This document shows, piece after piece, positions 58,925 to 64,000 of a DNA stretch of 64,000 bases. Origin of the DNA: JACCSI01 sp035575715 (lineage in GTDB: Bacteria > Acidobacteriota > Vicinamibacteria > Vicinamibacterales > UBA2999); the NCBI GenBank assembly GCA_035575715.1, contig DATLXN010000015.1:55818-119817 (forward strand). Direction: 5' to 3'. Position 1 is the first letter of the stretch; every line of letters starts with the position of its first letter. Below the pieces are notes generated by a model. The model did not search any database and was not told the DNA's origin. It saw only the letters and a program-made list of their open reading frames with translations. Position numbers and translations under genes: made by a program.

Positions 58925-58999
58925 GCGCGCTTGGCTCAGCGGTAGAGCACCGCCTTCACACGGCGGGGGTCGGTGGTTCGAATCCACCAGCGCGCACCA
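58925..58999 (+). tRNA. tRNA-Val (CAC anticodon)
   Basis: 75 nt including the encoded CCA. Acceptor GCGCGCT/AGCGCGC, D arm GCTC/GAGC, anticodon stem CCGCC/GGCGG with loop TTCACAC (anticodon CAC), T arm GGTGG/CCACC. Borders a phage-like island, and tRNA 3' ends are common integration sites. Confidence 0.95.
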
Positions 59000-59033
59000 C
59001 TTTACACCAATAAAATCAGGTGTTCACGACACA

Positions 59034-59059
59034 AAGGCGCCGAGACAGTTCGGCGCCTT
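59034..59059. terminator. 10-bp hairpin after tRNA-Val
   Basis: AAGGCGCCGA / TCGGCGCCTT with a 6-nt loop GACAGT. It lies 35 nt after the tRNA and could end its transcript, though no long U tract follows. The rest of 59000-59212 contains no supported gene; a GGTGCATTAGGGGTGCA direct repeat (59070-59086) is the only other feature. Confidence 0.45.
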
Positions 59060-59212
59060 ACGTAGTCAAGGGTGCATTAGGGGTGCAGGCGCCGAGAACG
59101 GGATTACCTGCCGCCGTCGTCGCCTCGCCCTCGGTGCCGGGCGTTTCGCCGCTGGCACCAGCGCCCGCGGGTTGCCACGCTGGTGCGTCGGCCCTTGCCT
59201 TTCACCATCAGG

Positions 59213-59476
59213 CTAGTGCCCGTGGCTGATCCAGCCGGCGGCTTCGAGCTCCACGCGCTTCGCCGCGGCATCCGCCTTTAGCTCCGCCAGGAACCTACCG
59301 ACGTACAGCCGACTCGAGCGAAATTCGCCATCAAGTAGGTAGCGCAGCTCCACCCCGTCGACCGTGAGATCAATACGCGTCAGGCACTGCGCGATGCGGC
59401 CGTTCTTGACGAGCGTCCACACCGGCGTGTCGTTCGGCCGCGGCTGTTCGCGTGGACTGGCCAGGCCGACGCTCAT
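59213..59476 (-). CDS. Hypothetical protein of the phage-like island
   Basis: 87 aa from ATG 59476, which overlaps the preceding stop (TGATG). No family recognised. It contains a short beta-rich stretch (TLVKNGRIAQCLTRIDLTVDGVELRYLLDGEF) and a helix (RFLAELKADAAAKRVELEAAGW). Read toward the tRNA like its neighbours. Confidence 0.5.
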   Translation of the reverse strand: MSVGLASPREQPRPNDTPVWTLVKNGRIAQCLTRIDLTVDGVELRYLLDGEFRSSRLYVGRFLAELKADAAAKRVELEAAGWISHGH

Positions 59477-59613
59477 CACACCCAGTCCGTCGTGGTGACA
59501 TTGTGCGGCTTCTTGCCGGTCGCCTGAGGGCGCTCCGCCGGCGGAATGAACTCGATCAGGCCGTGCGGGTCTTTCAAGATTTGATGCAACGGTAAAAATT
59601 GCGTCAGTTGCAT
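59476..59613 (-). CDS. Very small hypothetical protein (45 aa)
   Basis: ATG 59613 with a weak GGTGAG upstream, ending in the next start codon (TGATG). Residues such as HQILKDPHGLIEFIPPAERP look ordered but match no family I know. The junction with the next gene is the main support. Confidence 0.35.
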   Translation of the reverse strand: MQLTQFLPLHQILKDPHGLIEFIPPAERPQATGKKPHNVTTTDWV

Positions 59614-59659
59614 GTGCTCACCGCTGGATCTGCTCGGGCCATTGTCTTGTGCCAGTGCC

Positions 59660-60955
59660 TCACTGCTTAACAAGAGGCCTAGGTTCCCGGCTCGACCGGA
59701 ATTCGTAATGCAAACGCCACTCTGATTCGATGTCAGCTCTGCTCGGTGTTCCCTGCTGGTCGGCTTCATCGCTGCTGATACGAGTCCAGGTTCCGCAGTC
59801 ATCGTTATTGAATCCAACATCCGTTGACATGATGGTCACGAGCTGCGGACTGGCGGTGGATACGAACTTGTTGGCAATGATGTCGTTAAAGGTGCCGGAG
59901 AAACCGCGCAGGCGCTCCCAATAGCAACCCGACTTCGCCGCGACTTGATATGTGCCCGGAGGAATTTGCTGGCCGACGCGCCACACGCCGCCGGGAATAC
60001 CAGTGGGCGCTGGCCGCGGGCTCTGCGACCACTGACCGCACGCAGCGTCTGTTTCGAACGCCACATCGGTCGATGCTATGTCGACGATCCACTGCAACGC
60101 ATCAAAGCCGATGAACTCATTCGAGATGATGTCGCTGAAGCTACCCGAGAGTCCTCGTTGTCGTTCCCAATAGCAACCAGACGCAGGATCTGAGTAGTAG
60201 CGGCCCGGTGCAATCTGCCTGTTCACGAGCCACTGTCCTGGCCCGAATGACGGTGTTGGCGGAGGCGGGGGAGGTGGTGTCGGCCCCGGCGGTGTTGGGG
60301 CAGGCGGTGTTGGGGCAGGCGGAATCGGCGAGGATCCCACCACGGCGGTCCCGACATTCGATGGCGCACTGGTACCGAAGGCGTTCTGCGCGACCACGTG
60401 AATGTAGTAGGTGCCGTTCGGTGCAGTGGCTGAGAGTCCTAACACGCCGCCAACCGGGATCGAGGCGATGTCACTGAGCGCCGGCGCACTTCCCGCGCGC
60501 AGCACGTAGGCAGTCGCCGGGCATCCCCCGGCTGGCGCAGACCACGTCATGTTCACTAACGCCCCTGCTACGATTACAACGAGATTGCGAGGCGGATTCG
60601 GCGCACTTGTGCATCCAGCGCCGCCCCCCACGAAGATCACTACCTCGTTGGTGGTTGCGCTTTCACCATCGGGTGCGACGGCCCGAACCCTGACGTAGTA
60701 CGTGCCGGCCGGGACATTCACGGCGGTGTAGGCCGTGGCGGTCCCGACGATCGCATTCGCCGCATTGGTCGCCCCCGTGGACGTGCCGGCTTCGAGACGG
60801 TACCCCGTGATCAAACCCGCCGGCGCGAGCCACGTGAGCGCGACGGTGGAACCCGTCACCGTGGCCACCAGTGAACCAGGCGCGCTCGGGACTGCGCCGG
60901 TCGGTGAACCGAACGCTAGGAACAGCGCTGAAACAAATAGCAACAGACGGGACAT
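59660..60955 (-). CDS. Secreted fibronectin-III protein with two C-terminal SGCYWERLRG repeats
   Basis: 431 aa from ATG 60955 with AGGAG 7 nt upstream. Signal peptide LLLFVSALFLAFGSPTGA. Two fibronectin-III domains (about 22-110 and 118-205), a Pro linker (PPAPTPPAPTPPGPTPPPP), then two copies of an about 70-residue unit: G-x-W-x-V-x-x-QI-x-PG-x-Y, SGCYWER-RG-SG, DII-N-F, STDV-F, CG-W (about 245-315 and 330-400). The unit recurs in secreted actinobacterial proteins. It is unusual in a phage-like block. Confidence 0.75.
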   Translation of the reverse strand: MSRLLLFVSALFLAFGSPTGAVPSAPGSLVATVTGSTVALTWLAPAGLITGYRLEAGTSTGATNAANAIVGTATAYTAVNVPAGTYYVRVRAVAPDGESATTNEVVIFVGGGAGCTSAPNPPRNLVVIVAGALVNMTWSAPAGGCPATAYVLRAGSAPALSDIASIPVGGVLGLSATAPNGTYYIHVVAQNAFGTSAPSNVGTAVVGSSPIPPAPTPPAPTPPGPTPPPPPPPTPSFGPGQWLVNRQIAPGRYYSDPASGCYWERQRGLSGSFSDIISNEFIGFDALQWIVDIASTDVAFETDAACGQWSQSPRPAPTGIPGGVWRVGQQIPPGTYQVAAKSGCYWERLRGFSGTFNDIIANKFVSTASPQLVTIMSTDVGFNNDDCGTWTRISSDEADQQGTPSRADIESEWRLHYEFRSSREPRPLVKQ

Positions 60956-61219
60956 TCGTTCGCTCCTAAAAAAAGGCACCGCCGGGGGGACGAGGCTACT
61001 ACGGCGCGACAGGGTTGCGCGCTCGCAAGTATACGCCTGTGGGTTCATGGGCTTCGCGCGTCAACATCCGCCTAGAGGGAGGCGTCCTTGAACACTTGCG
61101 ACCACAGCAGGTCGGATCAGCCCGTCGTCGACAGGTAAAATCTCAGCTCTGGCCCGAGTGGTGTCATACGCGCGCGGGCCTCCGCGACGCGATTCGCGCA
61201 ACGAGAGAAGTCGTTGAGG
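60956..61219. other. 264-bp stretch without a supported gene
   Basis: No start with a Shine-Dalgarno site and no recognised protein in any frame. It contains only the AGGAG site of the downstream secreted-protein gene and an A-rich run (60968-60974). A promoter for the secreted protein probably lies here. Confidence 0.4.
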
Positions 61220-61549
61220 TCACACCTCAGCAAACGTCGTGACGTCCGCGCGCAGCTTACGGAGCGTCTCGTCGCGCCAGGCCGTGTATTCAGCACGCTG
61301 CTGCGCGACGACGGCCTCAACGCTCACCCTCGACCACGTCGGATTATCCGTACACGGGCCTCCGCCGGAGTCGAGCATCACGCCGGGGTCGGGCACCCGA
61401 TCGAGCCCGTCGTGTTCAGCGCGCAGGCGATCGGGATCGCCAGTCGCGAGGCAATCGTGGTGCAAGCGCGCTTCGAGGTCGATCAATTTCCCCTCGATGA
61501 TCGCGTCGATCTCGCGGCCGGCTTTGTCGATGGCTTCGTCGACCGTCAT
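61220..61549 (-). CDS. Hypothetical phage-island protein (109 aa)
   Basis: ATG 61549 with GGGGGAGA upstream, 13 nt after the previous stop. Starts with an acidic helix (TVDEAIDKAGREIDAIIEGKLIDLEARLHHDC) and ends with a basic helix (VVAQQRAEYTAWRDETLRKLRADV). Possibly a small structural or assembly protein by position after the capsid gene; not recognised. Confidence 0.55.
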   Translation of the reverse strand: MTVDEAIDKAGREIDAIIEGKLIDLEARLHHDCLATGDPDRLRAEHDGLDRVPDPGVMLDSGGGPCTDNPTWSRVSVEAVVAQQRAEYTAWRDETLRKLRADVTTFAEV

Positions 61550-61562
61550 CGATTCTCCCCCG

Positions 61563-62075
61563 TCATCGGTTCTCCCTCGGCGATTTCTGGATTAGTTGCC
61601 AATGATCGAAGTCGCGCCCTGGCTCGCCGACGGTCTGCGCTGTACAAACCCACGTCGCGCTGCGATGCACGACGACATCACCGGCCTCGAACGTCGCGCC
61701 GCGCGTCGCCGTCCACGTCCCGCAAAACCTCATGGCCGGCCGCGCTTCGAGTGTCGCAATGCGTGCCGCGAGGGGATCGCAGGCGGCCCTGATCGCTTTG
61801 ACGATCATGTCCGCCATCGCGGTCGGGTCCAAGCGCATTCCGCGAGGGGAAGGGGTGGCCGTCTTCGCGACGGGCGCAGCCGTGAACGCCTTTTCTCGTC
61901 TCGTGTGGGCCGCATCTGCGCTGTTCGCCCCACCGAAGAATCCGATAATCGTGATGTCATCGTCGGTGAGGCTTTCGGGCGGTTTCTCGCCAACACGTCG
62001 CCAGTCGTCCATCGTGTGAACATGCTGCATCTTGTGGTCGAGTTCCGCCATCCGGCTCGGATAATCGACGGTCAT
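61563..62075 (-). CDS. Phage structural-type protein with carbohydrate-binding-like end
   Basis: 170 aa. The last 55 residues (FCGTWTATRGATFEAGDVVVHRSATWVCTAQTVGEPG then DFDHWQLIQKS) match the short aromatic module often appended to phage tail/head decoration proteins (pattern W-x-x-G-x-x-Y/F-x-x-GD-V, then W-x-C, PG, W-L). The front part is helical (MAELDHKMQHVHTMDDWRRVG). ATGA overlap with the next upstream gene. Confidence 0.6.
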   Translation of the reverse strand: MTVDYPSRMAELDHKMQHVHTMDDWRRVGEKPPESLTDDDITIIGFFGGANSADAAHTRREKAFTAAPVAKTATPSPRGMRLDPTAMADMIVKAIRAACDPLAARIATLEARPAMRFCGTWTATRGATFEAGDVVVHRSATWVCTAQTVGEPGRDFDHWQLIQKSPRENR

Positions 62076-62302
62076 GCGGTCCCCTTCCGTGCGTGATGCT
62101 CGGCGCGCAGTCCGGCGCTCACGGCGCGTGCCTGCGCGACGCCCGCGCGTCGCCGTGTGGCGGCCTCGGCTTCTGATAGTCCGTGCAGCAGCGCGCCCTC
62201 GTCCAAAGCGCGGATCATGCGCGCTTCGAGATCAGCGATGAGATCGTCACCGTCCGCCGGCGGGGCGAGACGCCGCGGTATCGTGTTACGCATATACGGC
62301 AC
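62072..62302 (-). CDS. Small hypothetical protein next to the capsid gene
   Basis: 76 aa, Ala/Arg-rich helix (IADLEARMIRALDEGALLHGLSEAEAATRRRAGVAQARAV). Overlaps the capsid stop by 17 nt and the next gene by 4 nt; ATG 62293 is an alternative start. Not recognised. Confidence 0.55.
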   Translation of the reverse strand: MPYMRNTIPRRLAPPADGDDLIADLEARMIRALDEGALLHGLSEAEAATRRRAGVAQARAVSAGLRAEHHARKGTA

Positions 62303-63365
62303 CTGAGACGTACTTGACGCTGTCCGTGGCTGCGCGTTTCCAGTTCACGTAGCGCGTGACGCGGAAGCCGGCCAGGTTCCTCTGATACAGGCTAATCATC
62401 ACCGTGCTTGCGCTGGTCGGATCGTCGGGCGCACTGTCCATCTGGAGCGTCGCCGCGCTGCTCTTATCGACCTCAAGCCCGTCGTCGTCGGCGTACAGGA
62501 TCTCCTGTGCGTCGAGCGCAATGATCGACGTGCCGACTGAGTTGGACGTCACCACCGGTATCCCGTAGAGCGTGCCGCCGTTCAGCCCGAGCGTCGGCTG
62601 ATTCAGCGCGCGCGAGACGGCCACCGCATTGGCCGGCGACATCAGCAGCACCATCGCCTCGACGCTAGGGTGAGCGGCGAGGAACTGGCTGAGGAGCGCC
62701 TGCATATCGGTTGCCGCGTTCGCTGCCAACGTGCCCGACGACACGATCGCCGTGGTGCCGTTGGTGATGGATGCCGGGTTGACGTTCGCCACTGCGGCGA
62801 CCGCCGGATCAACAAACTGCGCATTGAGGAACTTCGCGACGCCCTTGACCATCTCATCGCGCAGCACCACTTCGGCGCCGGGGCGCGACAGCTTCGCGAG
62901 CTCCTCCGATACGACGATGATGCCGCCAGCCTTCGCGATTCCGAGCGTGACCGTCGCGAGGTCGATCTTGCTGACCGGCGCGGGCGCGCCCTGGCCGATC
63001 CACTGATACGTTCCACCGGTGGTCTGCTTACTGACGCTGATGTTGAACGGCACGCGGCGCAGATTTGGAATCCGCCCGAGCAGCGTCGCGGGGCGCAGGA
63101 AACTCAGGAAGCCGTCGGACAACGGCTTGAGCGCCGCCAGTGGGCCAGCCCAAGTCGCGTCTGTTGACGTTCCGGCCGCGACGGCCGCCTTGCGCACCAG
63201 GTCGATCGACAGTGATCGCGGGTGTTTCGCCTCGAACACCTCCGCGGCGCTAGCGATGCTGCTCGATCCGGACACGTGGAGAGCCGACGCCCAGCGCACG
63301 AAATCCAAACTGCGCGCGTGAGTGATCTGAGAAATCGTGAAGTTGCTAAGTCGTTCAGTGTCCAT
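62286..63365 (-). CDS. Phage major capsid protein, HK97-like fold
   Basis: 359 aa. The core from about 75 on has the features of HK97-type shell proteins: LLGRIPNLRRVPFNISVSKQTTGGTYQWIGQGAP (N-arm/E-loop region), KAGGIIVVSEELAKLSRPGAEVVLRDEMVKGVAKFLNAQFVDP (spine helix), and the P-domain end GIPVVTSNSVGTSIIALDAQEILYADDDGLEVDKS. No fused protease is visible. Best single proof that the region is phage-derived. Confidence 0.82.
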   Translation of the reverse strand: MDTERLSNFTISQITHARSLDFVRWASALHVSGSSSIASAAEVFEAKHPRSLSIDLVRKAAVAAGTSTDATWAGPLAALKPLSDGFLSFLRPATLLGRIPNLRRVPFNISVSKQTTGGTYQWIGQGAPAPVSKIDLATVTLGIAKAGGIIVVSEELAKLSRPGAEVVLRDEMVKGVAKFLNAQFVDPAVAAVANVNPASITNGTTAIVSSGTLAANAATDMQALLSQFLAAHPSVEAMVLLMSPANAVAVSRALNQPTLGLNGGTLYGIPVVTSNSVGTSIIALDAQEILYADDDGLEVDKSSAATLQMDSAPDDPTSASTVMISLYQRNLAGFRVTRYVNWKRAATDSVKYVSGAVYA

Positions 63366-63397
63366 ACTGTGAATATGCGCCCGGTGATCCGTTGCCG

Positions 63398-63826
63398 TCA
63401 GCTGTTTGTATGTAAGTCGCCCACTTGCTCGACGATCCAGATCGTGCCGTTGAGATCGCGATCGACGCGACAGAGGCGATACCCGCCGACGAGGTGACCA
63501 GCCAGCCGGTGCAGGCGCTTACCAACACGCTTCGCCGACGTGACTCCGCCCAGCGCCGCTCGCAGTTCAGGATCGACCGTCGCATGATTCACGAGCTCGC
63601 GGGCGCTGAAGGTGTAGTGCCTGAGCGTACTTTCCGCAATGGCGGTTAAGAATCGCGCATCGTCGCCAGCATCAGCCGGCGGGCCGACGCGGGCCTCCAG
63701 TCCCGCGACACGCGCTGTGAGCGCCGCCACTTCCGCGCGCAGCCCGTCGAGCACGTCGGCCAACACCCCACGGTCCACCCGCGGCGCCGTCGGCTCTGAC
63801 GTGGTGGCGACAGTGGCGCGGCGCAT
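63398..63826 (-). CDS. Coiled-coil plus winged-helix-like protein of the island
   Basis: 142 aa. Residues 18-48 form a coiled coil (VLADVLDGLRAEVAALTARVAGLEARV). The C-terminal 85 residues (FSARELVNHATVDPELRAALGGV then KRVGKRLHRLAGHLVGGYRLCRV) resemble winged-helix domains found at the end of phage primase/regulator proteins. Start ATG 63826 is 3 nt after the preceding stop. Confidence 0.55.
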   Translation of the reverse strand: MRRATVATTSEPTAPRVDRGVLADVLDGLRAEVAALTARVAGLEARVGPPADAGDDARFLTAIAESTLRHYTFSARELVNHATVDPELRAALGGVTSAKRVGKRLHRLAGHLVGGYRLCRVDRDLNGTIWIVEQVGDLHTNS

Positions 63827-63829
63827 TGT

Positions 63830-64000
63830 TTAGTAGCGGTGCTCCGCTAGCAGGGTTTGCGCCCATCGCTCGGCGGCTTCGGTTTCGGCGTGAGTCCAGC
63901 GCTCACCACGCTTGAGCACCGCCGATGCACGGAAGCCGGCAGCGGCGCATTCCGCGGCGACCGCGTCGACGTGCTGCTTGATGTACACGTCCATCTCGGC
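63830..64000 (-). CDS. Partial hypothetical protein, cut by the window edge
   Basis: 56 residues open to the edge, ending WAQTLLAEHRY; ATG 63994 could be the start or an internal Met. Helical with several Trp and Glu. Not recognised. Same operon-like spacing (3 nt) as the rest of the island. Confidence 0.5.
   Translation of the reverse strand, partial: AEMDVYIKQHVDAVAAECAAAGFRASAVLKRGERWTHAETEAAERWAQTLLAEHRY

Noticed and set aside
59058..59204. Minus-strand 47-codon open tail as a decayed integrase C-terminus
   Set aside because: No start codon and no catalytic Arg-His-Arg-Tyr residues; the resemblance was impressionistic only.
59020..59229. Plus-strand 69-aa frame after tRNA-Val as a gene
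   Set aside because: Contains the hairpin and low-complexity Ala/Pro sequence, no ribosome-binding site and no family.
61117..61320. Minus-strand 67-aa frame in the gap near 61200
   Set aside because: Overlaps the better-supported 61220-61549 gene in another frame and has Arg/Ser-rich shadow composition.

Overview
The window is high-GC chromosomal DNA from a Gram-negative bacterium. BamD, an outer-membrane-type barrel protein and an AMIN/Amidase_3 amidase indicate an outer membrane. My best guess is an acidobacterium of the Vicinamibacteria type, based on remembered gene neighbourhoods (SpoIVB-type S55 proteins, the fused aroDE, this style of trp operon); no database was searched.

Layout. 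172-9124 (+): lexA, a DUF3467 gene, nth, a small zincin, rsmA, RNase J, ftsK and a cell-wall amidase. 9127-15086 (-): a small membrane protein, leucyl aminopeptidase, a polymer-forming-type membrane protein, and an acetoacetate operon (scoA-scoB-thiolase) ending in a JAMM protease. 15110-17188 (+): an S9 peptidase. 17200-29910 (-): an aromatic amino acid supra-operon read in the order trpL leader, aroDE, trpE, trpG, trpD, trpC, trpF, trpB, trpA, aroQ, aroF, tyrA, then a hydrolase/metallo-beta-lactamase fusion. 30030-34273 (+): an S55-type protein and a beta-propeller protein. 34633-36164 (-): an ECF sigma/anti-sigma pair. 36335-37684 (+): a TPR protein. 37623-41731 (-): two peptide-ABC permeases and a sigma-54 activator. 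41844-49425 (+): aroC-def-fmt-rsmB-PASTA-rpe-thioesterase-epimerase-bamD. 49456-53422: pgsA and sugar-phosphate genes. 53464-58889: tRNA-Gly, an AT-hook protein and a nucleoside-salvage group (deoC, rpiB, hpt, an MTA/SAH deaminase-like enzyme, upp). After tRNA-Val (58925-58999) comes a phage-like island (59213-64000, all minus) with a major capsid gene; it runs off the window.

Main observations. (1) The trp supra-operon starts with a textbook translational attenuator: a 26-codon leader with four Trp codons in five, an antiterminator segment and a U-tailed terminator, apparently putting common-pathway aroDE and aroF under tryptophan control. (2) About a dozen operon-first genes have a TANNNT box ending only 6-9 nt before the start codon, which implies widespread leaderless mRNAs; genes with long upstream regions have clear Shine-Dalgarno sites instead. 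Two divergent pairs (scoA/S9 peptidase and rpiB/hpt) use overlapping -10 boxes. (3) Intergenic space is rich in uncharacterised repeats: a two-copy hairpin family, a 360-bp nested inverted-repeat block, a repeat that runs into a signal-peptide-coding region, and several degenerate short tandem tracts. (4) DeoC and RpiB carry N-terminal extensions like those of bacterial-microcompartment cargo, with no shell genes in view.
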